Positions 40,542 through 49,956 are shown, numbered from the stretch's first letter. The stretch: 64,000 nt of DNA from Rhodospirillales bacterium (GCA_007695045.1 REEP01000044.1:1-64000), one strand, 5' to 3'. A program made the numbers and translations. Notes: a model not told the origin generated them from the letters alone.

Positions 40542-41857
40542 GCAGTTTCACCCCCCGGGAAATCGTCTCCGAACTGGATCGCTATATCATCGGCCAGCAC
40601 GAGGCCAAGCGCGCGGTGGCCATTGCGCTGCGCAACCGCTGGCGGCGCCAGCAGCTGGAAGACGGTATGCGGCAGGAGGTGCTGCCCAAGAACATCCTGA
40701 TGATCGGCCCCACCGGCGTCGGCAAGACCGAGATTGCCCGGCGGCTGGCCAACCTGGCGCAGGCGCCGTTCCTGAAAGTGGAGGCGACGAAGTTCACGGA
40801 GGTGGGATACGTCGGCCGGGATGTGGAACAGATCATCCGCGATCTCCTCGAGAACGCCGTTCACATGGTGCGCGAACGCCAGCGCAAGGAGGTGACCGCC
40901 CAGGCCGAGCTGGCGGCGGAAGAACGGGTCATCACCGCCCTGGTGGGGGACGGCGCGGCGCGGGAGACACGGGAGAAATTCCGCAGGTTGCTGCGTGCGG
41001 GCGAGTTGGACGACAAGGAGATCGAGATCCAGGTCACCGATGCCGGCGCCATGAACCTGCCCACCTTCGACATCCCCGGCATGCCGGGGGCTCAGATGGG
41101 TATGCTCAACCTCAGCGAGATGCTGGGGAAGGCGTTCGGTGGCGCCCCGAAAAAACGCAAGAAGATGACCGTCGCGGATTCGCACGGCATTCTGATTGCG
41201 GAAGAAGCGGACAAGCTTCTCGATGAAGATCGGGTGGTCAAGGAAGCCATCGACACGGTCGAGAACAACGGTATCGTCTTCCTGGACGAGATCGACAAGA
41301 TCACCGGCCGATCCGAACAGCGCGCAGGGACCGCCGATGTCAGCCGGGAAGGTGTGCAACGCGACCTTCTGCCGCTGATCGAAGGCACCATCGTCCCCAC
41401 CAAACGGGGATCGGTCAAGACCGATCACATCCTGTTTATCGCGTCCGGCGCGTTCCACATCGCCAAACCCTCTGACATGCTGCCGGAGTTGCAGGGGCGA
41501 CTGCCGATCCGCGTGGAACTCCGGGCGCTCAATCGCGATGACTTCGTCCGTATCCTGACCGAGCCCGAGGCGAGCCTGTTGAAGCAGTACAAGGCTCTTA
41601 TGGGCGTGGAAGACCTTACTCTGGAGATTACCGAGGAGGCGGTCCACGCGATCGCCGATCTTGCCGCCGAGATCAATGCCGGGGTCGAAAACATCGGCGC
41701 CCGTCGGCTGCAGACGGTGATGGAAAAGCTTATGGAAGAGGTCAGCTTCACCGCATCGGAACGGAGCGGCGAGACGGTGGTCATCGACGCCGACGAGGTT
41801 CGCACACGCGTGGGTGAACTCGCCAAGAAAGCGGATCTGGCCAAGTTCATCCTGTAG
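40538..41857 (+). CDS. hslU: ATP-dependent protease ATPase subunit HslU (ClpY)
   Basis: AAA+ unfoldase that feeds proteins into HslV. The 439-residue product has the N-domain start [26 protein letters not shown], Walker [14 protein letters not shown] near residues 57-69, the variable I domain near 110-240, Walker [10 protein letters not shown] near 255, the sensor region [16 protein letters not shown], and the C-terminal tail ending LAKFIL that docks into HslV. It overlaps hslV by 4 nt at its start, and its 3' end overlaps the convergent xre gene by 11 nt. Confidence 0.97.
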   Translation: MSSFTPREIVSELDRYIIGQHEAKRAVAIALRNRWRRQQLEDGMRQEVLPKNILMIGPTGVGKTEIARRLANLAQAPFLKVEATKFTEVGYVGRDVEQIIRDLLENAVHMVRERQRKEVTAQAELAAEERVITALVGDGAARETREKFRRLLRAGELDDKEIEIQVTDAGAMNLPTFDIPGMPGAQMGMLNLSEMLGKAFGGAPKKRKKMTVADSHGILIAEEADKLLDEDRVVKEAIDTVENNGIVFLDEIDKITGRSEQRAGTADVSREGVQRDLLPLIEGTIVPTKRGSVKTDHILFIASGAFHIAKPSDMLPELQGRLPIRVELRALNRDDFVRILTEPEASLLKQYKALMGVEDLTLEITEEAVHAIADLAAEINAGVENIGARRLQTVMEKLMEEVSFTASERSGETVVIDADEVRTRVGELAKKADLAKFIL

Positions 41858-42257
41858 CGGCCGGCGCTGTCGGCGCCTCGCTTTCGCCGCTGCGGCCGCC
41901 GGACGCCTCAGGATCGATCAACGCCAACGCCCGGCTGAGCGTGGCGGGATCCCGCTGGCCGATCCGATCCCGCAGCAGGTTGGCCAGTTCCGTGGCCTCG
42001 GGGCCGAGGTTGGATGTGTCGATGACGACCCGAGGATGGGAGAGCCGGGCCAGGCGTTTGAGCGCCTCCGCATCATCCCAGATCAGGTCGAAATACCCGC
42101 AAACCTGCATCACCAGACCGGCGGTGGGCCGGCCGCGGCGGCCGTGCTCCAGTGCCGAGAGGTACGCTGCGGAAACGCCCAGGTCCCCTGCCATGCGGGT
42201 GAGCGGGATGCCACGCGCCCGGCGCAGCGCCCGTACCCTGACCCAGAACGGCGTCAC
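41847..42257 (-). CDS. XRE-family helix-turn-helix regulator
   Basis: A 136-residue protein with an N-terminal Cro/C1-type helix-turn-helix ([35 protein letters not shown] near residues 7-41) and a C-terminal half of about 75 residues without a recognised ligand domain. It would be a small DNA-binding regulator; its targets are unknown. Its ATG overlaps the smr stop as ATGA, so it is coupled to smr, and its end overlaps the convergent hslU. XRE-smr next to hslUV is a layout shared by other alphaproteobacteria, as I recall. Confidence 0.9.
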   Translation of the reverse strand: MTPFWVRVRALRRARGIPLTRMAGDLGVSAAYLSALEHGRRGRPTAGLVMQVCGYFDLIWDDAEALKRLARLSHPRVVIDTSNLGPEATELANLLRDRIGQRDPATLSRALALIDPEASGGRSGESEAPTAPAATG

Positions 42258-42865
42258 GCTTTCTTGCGGAGCCGGCGCAGCAGCACGTAGACGGCTCCCT
42301 GTCCGCCGTGCGCCGGAGTTGCGTAGGCGAACGCCAGGACGCGGTCGCGGTTGGCCGGCTCGTTGAGCCAGCGCGGGACCGCGGTGCGCAGCACCCCTGC
42401 TGCCTCCTCCGACCGCGTTCCCTTGCCGGTGATTACCAGGACGCAGCGGCGTCCCTGCATCTGCGCCGAGGCAAGAAACTGATTCAGATGGCGGTGGGCT
42501 TTTTCCTGGGTGTGGCCATGCAGGTCAATCTCCCCCTCCACCGGCATCTGGCCCTTGCGCAGCCGTACCAGGGTGCGGCGATCCAGGTCGCCGGCAAGTC
42601 CGTGGGTGAGTTCGCCTTTCGGGGTCGGCAACACCTTGGACGGGGCGGCACCATGCAGCGACGTCGGTGCCTGGGATCGAGACAAATCGTCCTTCGCCGG
42701 TTGTTCGGATGGGTCCACTGCCGCCGGCGGCGCTTCCGCCGCCTCAGACGGGAACGGCGCGGCGCGGCGCGGCAATGGTCGGACCGTCTGCGCGACCCGC
42801 CGCCAAAGATCATGGTCGGCCGGGATGGGCAGCCCGTCCGGATCAAGCGGCCGACGTCGCGCCAT
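42254..42865 (-). CDS. Smr-domain protein (MutS2/Smr endonuclease type)
   Basis: A 203-residue protein with an unstructured Pro/Ala-rich first half and a C-terminal Smr domain: EGEIDLHGHTQEKAHRHLNQFL near residues 110-131, with the LDLHG-like motif, and VITGKGTRSEEAAGVLR near 145-161, then a HGGQGAVYVLL end. Smr domains nick DNA or RNA; those in MutS2 act on branched DNA. The ATG at 42865 is chosen as the first start in a family-like stretch, and overlaps the lutC end by 23 bp; ATGs at 42880 and 42898 are alternatives. It couples to xre at its 3' end. Confidence 0.9.
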   Translation of the reverse strand: MARRRPLDPDGLPIPADHDLWRRVAQTVRPLPRRAAPFPSEAAEAPPAAVDPSEQPAKDDLSRSQAPTSLHGAAPSKVLPTPKGELTHGLAGDLDRRTLVRLRKGQMPVEGEIDLHGHTQEKAHRHLNQFLASAQMQGRRCVLVITGKGTRSEEAAGVLRTAVPRWLNEPANRDRVLAFAYATPAHGGQGAVYVLLRRLRKKA

Positions 42866-43541
42866 CGACCAGAAGGACATGCAGACGCCGGGGACCATGT
42901 GCGCCCAGCAGCAGCGTCTGCTCGATATCTGCGGTGCGCGAGGGGCCGGTGATCCAGGTGATTACGCGGGGCATGGCAATGCCAGTGCCGACTTCCGCAC
43001 GCAGGCGGTGCCACGCATCCTCGTAGGTGCCGACCACCGATCCTTCGGGCAGCACGATGATGTGATTGGGCGGCAGGAAGTTGAGCAACGTCGGGGAATC
43101 CGGCCCCGACAGCAGCATCAGCGTGCCGGTTTCCGCGATCCCGGCGTAGGCGCCGGTGACACTGGCGCTGTCGTCCGCCGCGGCCGGCCCGGCCTCGGCC
43201 TCGAGGCCGCCGGCATCGGACCAGCGCACGTCCTTGAAGACCGCGTCACCGGCAACACGAACCCGCTGGGGCAGGTTATGGGCACGCAGGAAATCAGCCA
43301 CCGCGGGTGCGATATCGTCCCCGCTGCAGAGCCGCTCGACAGTGGCGTTGACGCGCTCGGCCTCGGCAATGAACGTGGCGACCAGCCCTTCGCGGCTGTC
43401 GCACTGGCCGCGGGCCGGCACGACGTTGGCCCGGGGATAGCGCAACCGCCGTTCCAGCTTCGCCTTCTCGTCCGGGCCCAGCGCGCCACGGCCAAGGGCG
43501 TCGCGGATCGCTGAAAGGGTGCGCTCGCGCCCGCTGATCAT
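42843..43541 (-). CDS. lutC: Lactate utilisation protein C (LUD domain)
   Basis: Third component of the LutABC L-lactate oxidase, which oxidises L-lactate to pyruvate with electrons passed to quinone; LutC alone is a LUD-domain protein without Fe-S motifs. The 232-residue product has GVAETGTL-like (IAETGTLMLLSGPDSP) and HIIVLPEGSVVGTYEDAW near residues 160-190. Its ATG overlaps the lutB stop as ATGA. LutABC, smr and xre form one run of overlapping leftward genes, so they are probably one transcript. Confidence 0.92.
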   Translation of the reverse strand: MISGRERTLSAIRDALGRGALGPDEKAKLERRLRYPRANVVPARGQCDSREGLVATFIAEAERVNATVERLCSGDDIAPAVADFLRAHNLPQRVRVAGDAVFKDVRWSDAGGLEAEAGPAAADDSASVTGAYAGIAETGTLMLLSGPDSPTLLNFLPPNHIIVLPEGSVVGTYEDAWHRLRAEVGTGIAMPRVITWITGPSRTADIEQTLLLGAHGPRRLHVLLVDGATSAA

Positions 43542-44962
43542 TGCCGCACGCCCTTCTCGGCCGACCACCACTGCTGGAACGTCCGACCTTGCGGTGCAGG
43601 CAGGTCCCGCGCGTTGGTCCAGCCTCCGGCAAATGGCATCTTGCGGAAGCGCCCCTTGCGCCGGCCCAGGCGGCCGAGCGTGGCCACGCCCGCACCCGTC
43701 GCCAAACGATACAGAGCCGGCCATCGGGCCAATCGCGCCCACCAGCGGAGCCCGTAGCGGAACAACGGCGGCACCTGACCCGCTTCGAATTGCTGATCGC
43801 GCAGCTTTCGGAGCAGTCGCGGCAGCGGGATCCGCATCGGGCAGACCTCTTCGCAGCGCCCGCACAGGGTCGATGCGTTGGGCAGGTCCTTGGCCTCGTC
43901 GACGCCGATCAAGTTGGGGATCAGCACGGCCCCCATGGGTCCGGAATAGACCCAACCATAGGCATGACCCCCGATCGCACCGTAGACCGGGCAATGGTTG
44001 ATGCAGGCGCCGCAGCGGATGCAGCGCAGCATCTCGCGGAATTCGCCACCGAGCATCCGGGTTCGCCCATTGTCCAGCAGAATGACATGAAAGTGCTGCG
44101 GCCCATCCAGATCGCCAGACCGGCGCGGCCCGGTGGTGAATGTCGTATAGACCGAGAGGTCCTGTCCGGTGGCCGAGCGTGCCAGCACCCGCAGCACCGT
44201 GGCAGCGTCCTCGAGCGTGGGCACAATCTTCTCGATACTGGCGATGACGATCTGGACCGGCGGAATGGTCTGGGTAAGGTCTGCGTTGCCCTCGTTGGTC
44301 ACGAGGACGATGGATCCGGTCTCGGCCACCAGCATGTTCGCGCCGGTGATGCCGACCGAGGACGACAGAAAGGCTCTGCGGAGAACTGCCCGCGCCTCGT
44401 CCAGCATTTCCTGGGGCTCATTCAGAGGCCGGTCGTCCGGCAGGTCCTTGTGCGCCGCCCTAAATGCCTCGGCCACCTGGTCCTTGGACAAATGCACCGC
44501 CGGCGCGATGATATGACTGGGCGGTTCGTGGCGGAGCTGGATGATGTACTCGCCCAGATCGGTCTCCACCGGCTTGAATCCGGCTTCTTCAAGGCAGTCG
44601 TTGACGCCGATCTCCTCCCCGATCATCGACTTGGCTTTGGTGATGGTGGTGGCGCCGGCATCCCGGCACAACTTTACCAACAGCGTTCGGGCCTCTTCCG
44701 CATCCGAACACCAGTGCACCTGACCGCCGCGTTCGGCAACCTTGGCCTCGAACCGCTCGAGGTAGTAGTCGAGATGGGCCAGGACGTGATCCTTGATTTC
44801 CTTCGCGTCGTCGCGCAGCGCCTCGAATTCCGGCAGGCGCTCCACCGCCAGGCGTCGCTTCACTGGAAAGCCTTCGGGGAAACGGGCAAGTGCGACCTGG
44901 AGCTTGGCGTCATCCAGCGCTTGGCGGGCATTCGCGGTGAAGGCACGGGCTGTGGACTGCAT
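43538..44962 (-). CDS. lutB: Lactate utilisation iron-sulfur protein LutB
   Basis: Iron-sulfur component of the LutABC lactate oxidase. The 474-residue product has an N-terminal LUD-type domain and two 4Fe-4S cluster motifs near the C-terminus: CIRCGACINHCPVYGAIGGH near residue 320 and CGRCEEVCPMRIPLPRLL near 370. The ATG at 44962 is chosen because GGGAGG precedes it and the family N-terminus begins MQSTARAFTANARQAL. It lies 46 nt after lutA and overlaps lutC. No lactate permease lldP is nearby. Confidence 0.94.
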   Translation of the reverse strand: MQSTARAFTANARQALDDAKLQVALARFPEGFPVKRRLAVERLPEFEALRDDAKEIKDHVLAHLDYYLERFEAKVAERGGQVHWCSDAEEARTLLVKLCRDAGATTITKAKSMIGEEIGVNDCLEEAGFKPVETDLGEYIIQLRHEPPSHIIAPAVHLSKDQVAEAFRAAHKDLPDDRPLNEPQEMLDEARAVLRRAFLSSSVGITGANMLVAETGSIVLVTNEGNADLTQTIPPVQIVIASIEKIVPTLEDAATVLRVLARSATGQDLSVYTTFTTGPRRSGDLDGPQHFHVILLDNGRTRMLGGEFREMLRCIRCGACINHCPVYGAIGGHAYGWVYSGPMGAVLIPNLIGVDEAKDLPNASTLCGRCEEVCPMRIPLPRLLRKLRDQQFEAGQVPPLFRYGLRWWARLARWPALYRLATGAGVATLGRLGRRKGRFRKMPFAGGWTNARDLPAPQGRTFQQWWSAEKGVRQ

Positions 44963-45008
44963 GGTCAACGCCTCCCGATTAGTGTTATTGGCCGGCGCCG
45001 CCGCGTCG

Positions 45009-45776
45009 TCAGGCCGAGCCGCGCGCCTCGCGGCCACCCACCGGCGGTACATCGGCTGTCATATCCGCCAGCACTTCGGCCACGTGACGGACATTCATCG
45101 GCACACCGCGGCGTGACAGTCGTCCGGCGATGTTCATCAGGCATCCCAGATCGCCGCCCAGCACGGCATCGGCGCCGGAGGCCAAAATATCATCCACCTT
45201 GGCGTCGACCATTTTCTCGGAGATATCCGGATACTTGACGCAGAACAGGCCTCCGAAGCCACAACAGGTTGCCGCGCCCTTGAGTTCTTGGAGTTCCAGG
45301 CCTGCAATGCCGGCAAGCAGGGCACGCGGCTGCTCCCGAATGCCGAGTTCCCGCAGGCCGGAACAGGAATCGTGATAGGCCGCCTCGGCATCGAAGCGCC
45401 CGGCGATGGCGCCGACTTTGAGGACGTCGGCAAGGAAAGTGGTGAGTTCAAACGTCCGATCGGCCAAGTCCCGCGCCCGACGCGCCATCACCGGATCATC
45501 CTGGAACAACTCGGGATAGTGCACCTTGATCGTGCCAGCGCATGAGCCGGACGGCACAACCACATGGGAAAACGATGAGAATGCGTCGATGACGCGCTTG
45601 GCGATGGCAACCGCATCGGCCCGATCGCCGGAGTTGACTGCCGGTTGCCCGCAGCATGTCTGCGCCGCCGGTACCACCACCTCGCACCCGGCATCCCGCA
45701 ACAGCTTCACGGCTGCCATGCCGACCGACGGCCGTATCAAGTCGACGAGGCAGGTGACGAACAAAGCGACTTTCAT
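45009..45776 (-). CDS. lutA: Lactate utilisation protein LutA (CCG domain)
   Basis: First component of the LutABC lactate oxidase, a cysteine-rich CCG-domain protein related to the heterodisulfide reductase family. The 255-residue product has two CCG regions: CCGQPAVNSGD near residue 43 and ATCCGFGGLFCVKYPDIS near 190, with SCSGLRELG between. The ATG at 45776 gives MKVALFVTCLVD, the usual family start; an in-frame ATG at 45791 would add five residues. It begins 73 nt from the end of mltA on the same strand. Confidence 0.93.
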   Translation of the reverse strand: MKVALFVTCLVDLIRPSVGMAAVKLLRDAGCEVVVPAAQTCCGQPAVNSGDRADAVAIAKRVIDAFSSFSHVVVPSGSCAGTIKVHYPELFQDDPVMARRARDLADRTFELTTFLADVLKVGAIAGRFDAEAAYHDSCSGLRELGIREQPRALLAGIAGLELQELKGAATCCGFGGLFCVKYPDISEKMVDAKVDDILASGADAVLGGDLGCLMNIAGRLSRRGVPMNVRHVAEVLADMTADVPPVGGREARGSA

Positions 45777-45849
45777 TTGCGGCTCAGCCATTAGCAGACA
45801 ATGGCCATCCGGGAGAGCGAAGGCAAGGACCGGATGGAGACCCGGCCTC

Positions 45850-47049
45850 TCAAGTGCTCGGCGCTGCCGCGCGCGGCACCAGCAACACCATGCGGCCCCG
45901 CGCGCGCATCCGCCCGGCGCGCTCGGCGGCAAGCGCGCCCGAACCCCAGAAGACGTCGCCGCGGCCGGGTCCTTTGATGGCGGTGCCGGTATCCTGGGCC
46001 ACCATCAACCGGTGCCACGGTGTCACCTCATCCAGCGGGTCCACCGTCTCGACCCACACCGGCGCTCCGAGCGGGACGATTGAGGGATCGACGGCAAGGC
46101 TGCGCTCCGCAGTCAGCGCCACTCCCAGCGCACCGCGCGGACCGTCTCCCGCGCCGGCTTCGTTGACGATGGCAAAAAATATGTATGACGGGTTCGCGGC
46201 CATCACCGCCTCCGCCTGATCCGGATTCGCCTTCAGCCAGGCCCGGATGGACTGCATGGAAACCAGGTCACGGGGCAAGTCGCCACGATCCACGAGGACC
46301 CGGCCAATGGGCACATAGGGGTGGCCGTTGCGCCCGGCGAAGCCTACGCGCAGCACGGTGCCATCCTCCAGAACCACCCGACCGGAACCCTGAATGTGCA
46401 GAAAAAAGGCATCGACGGGATCGTCCACCCACACCAACTCGAGCCCCCGGCCATCGAGTGCGCCCCGTTGGATGGCTGCGCGGTCATGGTATGGGACAAA
46501 GGATCCCTGGTGCACCCGCCCGATCGTCCGAGCCTGAGCGTTGGCTGTCGCTGACCCGTCGCCCAGCTCCAAGGTCACCAGGTCATCCGGGACACCGTAC
46601 AGCGGATAGCGATAGCGGCCCACCGAACGCCTTGATCCTTGCAGTTCCGGTTCGTAGTACCCGGTGAACAGCCCGCCTTCCGCACTCTCCGTCGCCACCA
46701 CGACAGGCTGGAACGTGGTTTCGAAGAAATCGCGTGCGGCCCGCCGGTCCGGTCCCCCAAGCTTCTGCCCTGCCGAACACGCCGCCTGCCAGTCGCCCAT
46801 GCGCCCGCCCGGTCCGGCGAGCGGCGTGGGCCTTTCGGCGGGCATACGCATCAGCCGCTCGCACGAAATCAGGAAGGTATCCAGAGCTGCCCGGTGGTCC
46901 TCTTCCGACCAGCTGGCCAGGCTTGCAAAGCTCACCCGCCCATCCGACGACACGTCGGTCCTTGTGGAATCGCTGGTACAGGCGGCAACCAGAGCGGCGC
47001 CGACCACGACCATGACCGAACACACCAACCGTAAGGCTGGACGGCGCAC
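45850..47049 (-). CDS. mltA: Membrane-bound lytic murein transglycosylase A (lipoprotein)
   Basis: Outer-membrane lipoprotein that cleaves murein glycan strands, leaving 1,6-anhydro ends. The 399-residue product has a signal peptide with lipobox LVAAC (Cys24), the MltA barrel domain with GLFTGYYEPELQGS near residues 130-143, and a C-terminal 3D domain holding the catalytic Asp region HRLMVAQDTGTAIKGPGRGDVFWGSG, which ends the family pattern. It lies four bases after timA on the same strand. Near-identical neighbour order is common in alphaproteobacteria. Confidence 0.95.
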   Translation of the reverse strand: MRRPALRLVCSVMVVVGAALVAACTSDSTRTDVSSDGRVSFASLASWSEEDHRAALDTFLISCERLMRMPAERPTPLAGPGGRMGDWQAACSAGQKLGGPDRRAARDFFETTFQPVVVATESAEGGLFTGYYEPELQGSRRSVGRYRYPLYGVPDDLVTLELGDGSATANAQARTIGRVHQGSFVPYHDRAAIQRGALDGRGLELVWVDDPVDAFFLHIQGSGRVVLEDGTVLRVGFAGRNGHPYVPIGRVLVDRGDLPRDLVSMQSIRAWLKANPDQAEAVMAANPSYIFFAIVNEAGAGDGPRGALGVALTAERSLAVDPSIVPLGAPVWVETVDPLDEVTPWHRLMVAQDTGTAIKGPGRGDVFWGSGALAAERAGRMRARGRMVLLVPRAAAPST

Positions 47050-47053
47050 TGAA

Positions 47054-47749
47054 TTATTCGGGGGAACCGGTGGCGACGAGGATCCAGTTGGGATCGCGGC
47101 TGCGCGTATCGCGTGCGAACGTCCACGTGTCGGTGACCTCAGTCACCTGTTCCGGATCACCCTCCACCACCTCATCGTTCTGATCGCGGACCACGCTGAT
47201 CTGTTCGCTCACGAATTTGACGGTCACGTGAGCGGTCCGACCGGCCATGTACGCTTCAACGATTTCCGCCGAACGGATGCCAACGAGGTTGGTTTCCATG
47301 GTCTCCCCGGCGCGTTCGCGCTCGTGAATGGTTTCGGCGAAATTCTGGAACACCTCCTGGCTCAGCAATGGCCTAAGCGATTGCGAATCCCCGGCGGCGA
47401 ATGCGCTCAAGATCATCTCGAATGCGATCCGGGAACCGGACAGGAACTCATCCGGTTCGAAGCTTGGGTCAGCGACCCGGATTTGGGTGAGTCCGGACTC
47501 CAAGGGTGAAGCCTCCTCGAAAGCCGGCTCCGCATCGGAATCGCGCCGATCGGAAGGGCGATCACTTCGATCCGGCAGCCGGACCACCTTCTCGTCATCG
47601 GACGCGCGTTCGCGCGTCGGCTTGAACGGATCGTGGGTCTGAGGCTGATGTCCGTCACGTCGGCCCAGCACGCTGCGCAAACGCAGGACCAAAAACGCGG
47701 CCACCAGCGCGAAAAGGATTATATCGAGAAACTGGAGTTCACCACCCAT
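47054..47749 (-). CDS. Tim44/TimA-domain membrane protein
   Basis: A 231-residue protein with a single N-terminal membrane helix (LQFLDIILFALVAAFLVLRL near residues 5-24), a charged linker, and a C-terminal Tim44-like domain from about residue 90 (FEMILSAFAAGDSQSLRPLLS, then VKFVSEQISVVRDQNDEVVEGD). Alphaproteobacterial TimA proteins share this form and are related to mitochondrial Tim44; the bacterial role is not settled. The ATG at 47749 gives MGGELQFLDIILF, the family start. It is divergent from fxsA and precedes mltA, a standard arrangement in this class. Confidence 0.92.
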   Translation of the reverse strand: MGGELQFLDIILFALVAAFLVLRLRSVLGRRDGHQPQTHDPFKPTRERASDDEKVVRLPDRSDRPSDRRDSDAEPAFEEASPLESGLTQIRVADPSFEPDEFLSGSRIAFEMILSAFAAGDSQSLRPLLSQEVFQNFAETIHERERAGETMETNLVGIRSAEIVEAYMAGRTAHVTVKFVSEQISVVRDQNDEVVEGDPEQVTEVTDTWTFARDTRSRDPNWILVATGSPE

Positions 47750-47918
47750 CACAAACCGTCTGCATGGCCGGGACGGCTCGACCCGGCGCCGTCGCTCGGT
47801 TAGATCATCAAAGTAGCACCGTACCGGGTCAACCTTATCAGGTCCAGCCACGGTTCAGTGTGATGGCACGCGCGCCCCACCAATCGTGAGATAGTCCGCC
47901 GCATTCCGGGGAGCAACC

Positions 47919-48530
47919 ATGGCAATCATGCTCATCGTCGTGTTCATACTCGTCCCCATCGCCGAACTGGTGGTTCTGATCCGCATCGGGGAAACCATCG
48001 GCGCCTGGCCGACCGTGGGCTTCGTCGTTTTGACTGCGGTCGTGGGGGTCTCCCTGGTGCGTCTGCAAGGCGTTGCCATTCTGATCAGCGCCCAGCGCGA
48101 GCTGGAAGCCAATCGCTTCCCGATGGCGGCGATGTTCGATGGCGCTTGCCTGGTTTTGGCCGGGGCCTGTCTGATCGTGCCGGGCTTCATCACCGACGCG
48201 GTCGGTTTTCTGCTTCTGGTGCCGGTGCTGCGACGCTGGCTGCGAAACACCATGGAAAGCCGGCTGAATGCAACGGGCCGCATCAAGCGATGGCCGTCGC
48301 AAGACAGACCATCCGACGGCGCGGGCGCCGACCGATCGCGGCGGCGAGGCAGCGGTATCATCATCGAGGGCGAGTATGCCGAAATCAGCCCCGACGAAGA
48401 CCGGGAGGGCGGCTCGGAGCACGCCAAATCGGAGCCCGACCGGCCGCCGCGGCCACCAGCGTCGTCGCAAGCGGCTTCCGACGATGACCCCTCACCATGG
48501 CGCAAGGACCGGCCTGAACGAGGGCAGTAG
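47919..48530 (+). CDS. fxsA: FxsA family membrane protein
   Basis: A 203-residue inner-membrane protein; FxsA of E. coli relieves exclusion of phage T7 by the F plasmid when overproduced, and its native role is unknown. Four hydrophobic helices fill the first 110 residues (IVVFILVPIAELVVLIRIGE, then TVGFVVLTAVVGVSLVRLQG), as the family expects. The last 90 residues are a charged, probably disordered tail rich in Asp, Glu, Arg and Pro, longer than in E. coli. It is divergent from timA and lies 123 bp before secB. Confidence 0.92.
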   Translation: MAIMLIVVFILVPIAELVVLIRIGETIGAWPTVGFVVLTAVVGVSLVRLQGVAILISAQRELEANRFPMAAMFDGACLVLAGACLIVPGFITDAVGFLLLVPVLRRWLRNTMESRLNATGRIKRWPSQDRPSDGAGADRSRRRGSGIIIEGEYAEISPDEDREGGSEHAKSEPDRPPRPPASSQAASDDDPSPWRKDRPERGQ

Positions 48531-48557
48531 GCCTGCGGGTCCGGGGCCCGCGTCTTC

Positions 48558-48577
48558 ACGACCCGTGAACGGGTTGT
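48558..48577 (+). terminator. Candidate hairpin downstream of fxsA
   Basis: ACGACCCG (48558-48565) pairs with CGGGTTGT (48570-48577) around a 4-nt TGAA loop, with one G-U pair. It begins 27 nt after the fxsA stop and stands before secB. No U-run follows, so termination would be partial. Confidence 0.4.
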
Positions 48578-48653
48578 GCCCCAAACTGATCCATGATAGC
48601 GACAGGCATCAGTTTCCGAACCCTAAGCAATCAAGTCAGAATTGGGATTCATC

Positions 48654-49202
48654 ATGGCCAACACCCCTGAGACGACCTCCGGCAACGGTGAAGGCGCCGC
48701 CGCCGCGCCCGGCACCGGTGATGGAGCCCCGGCACAGCCGCCATTGACTATAAACGCGCAATATATAAAAGATCTTTCCTTCGAGGCCCCAAGTGCCCCC
48801 GGTATATTTAAGGAAATGCAAAACCGGCAGCCTGATATAAACGTCAATGTCAATGTTCAGGCAACCCCGCTTGGGGATAATGCTTATGAAGTCGTCTTGG
48901 TGACCCGGGCTGAATGCAAATTAGCTGAATCCACGGCCTTTCTCACTGAATTATCCTACGGTGGTGTCTTTACGTTGAACGTGCCGCAGGAGCATCTGCG
49001 CCCTGTTTTGCTGATCGAATGTCCGCGTATCCTGTTTCCGTTCGCCCGACATATCCTTGCCAATACCACTCGGGAAGGCGGATTCCTGCCGCTGATGCTG
49101 GGGCCGATTGATTTCGTGGCCATGTACCAGCGTCATGCCCAGCAACAACAGGACCAACAGCAGGCGGCGGCAGGCGGTGACCAAGGCGGCAGCGTTGCCT
49201 GA
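48654..49202 (+). CDS. secB: Protein-export chaperone SecB
   Basis: Cytosolic tetrameric chaperone that keeps preproteins unfolded and hands them to SecA. The 182-residue product has the SecB core with LTINAQYIKDLSFEAP near residues 31-46 and YGGVFTLNVPQEHLRPVLLIECPRILFP near 102-128, then PLMLGPIDFVAMY. The N-terminal Gly/Ala-rich and C-terminal Gln-rich ends are disordered. The ATG at 48654 fits. The piece 48745-48840 has four rare ATA codons and is locally A+T-rich, unlike its neighbours. Confidence 0.95.
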   Translation: MANTPETTSGNGEGAAAAPGTGDGAPAQPPLTINAQYIKDLSFEAPSAPGIFKEMQNRQPDINVNVNVQATPLGDNAYEVVLVTRAECKLAESTAFLTELSYGGVFTLNVPQEHLRPVLLIECPRILFPFARHILANTTREGGFLPLMLGPIDFVAMYQRHAQQQQDQQQAAAGGDQGGSVA

Positions 49203-49248
49203 GCGGGCGCTGTGGTGGCGCCTCGCCGGTTGACGTGGCTGGCGTTAC

Positions 49249-49923
49249 TCACGAGAGCGTCTGCCGCCACAGCGGATCGGTCAGTTTGTCGATGCAGGCG
49301 TCGTGCGCCCTGGATTCGTCCTCGTTGGCTGGGATCACCACCGGTGTCCGGACAACCTTAACGCCGGCCGTGCGCCTTGTGGCTGCGGCTCGAACGAGCC
49401 GCAGGTCCGGTTGGCGACCGCCCCGGAGCTGCAGGTAAACCTCTGCCAGCAGTTGCGCATCCTTGAGCGCCCCATGCAGGTCGCGCCCCGAGAGATCGAT
49501 GCCGAACCGTCGGCACAGAGCGTCGAGACTGGCACCGGCGCCAAAGAACTTCTGTCGGGCCATGGTCACCGTGTCGACGGCCCGATCGCGCGCCAGAGGC
49601 GGCCGTTCGAGCCGGGCGAGTTCCGCATTCAGGAACCGGAGATCGAACTCGGCATTGTGAATGACCAGCGGTGAGTCCGACAGGAAGCCGAGAAAACTCT
49701 CCACAATATCGCTAAACAACGGTTTGTCGGCCAGCATGGCGTCGTCGATGCCATGCACCCGTCGTGCCTCTTCAGGGACACTCCGTTCCGGGTTGATGTA
49801 GGTCTGGAAGACCGCCCCGGTGGCCACGTGGTTGTACAACTCGACGCAACCAATCTCGATGATGCGGTGGCCGTCCGCGGGGCTGAGGCCGGTGGTTTCG
49901 GTATCCAGAACGATTTCTCGCAT
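49249..49923 (-). CDS. dnaQ: DNA polymerase III epsilon subunit (proofreading 3'-5' exonuclease)
   Basis: Proofreading subunit of the replicase. The 224-residue product has the DEDDh exonuclease motifs in order: DTETTG near residue 7 (Exo I), HNAEFDLRFL near 89 (Exo II) and HGALKDAQLLAEVYL near 149 (Exo III with the His). The C-terminal 50 residues are Arg-rich and bind the alpha subunit in the family. It is the last gene of the maf-aroE-coaE-dnaQ run, an order conserved beside the alphaproteobacterial origin. Confidence 0.96.
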   Translation of the reverse strand: MREIVLDTETTGLSPADGHRIIEIGCVELYNHVATGAVFQTYINPERSVPEEARRVHGIDDAMLADKPLFSDIVESFLGFLSDSPLVIHNAEFDLRFLNAELARLERPPLARDRAVDTVTMARQKFFGAGASLDALCRRFGIDLSGRDLHGALKDAQLLAEVYLQLRGGRQPDLRLVRAAATRRTAGVKVVRTPVVIPANEDESRAHDACIDKLTDPLWRQTLS

Positions 49924-49956
49924 GACGTGATCCTTCTGACAGGTCCGGTCCTGATG

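Noticed and set aside
47224-47232. TCACGTGAG within timA as a parS-like core
   Set aside because: Core is incomplete and the flanks do not match the consensus.
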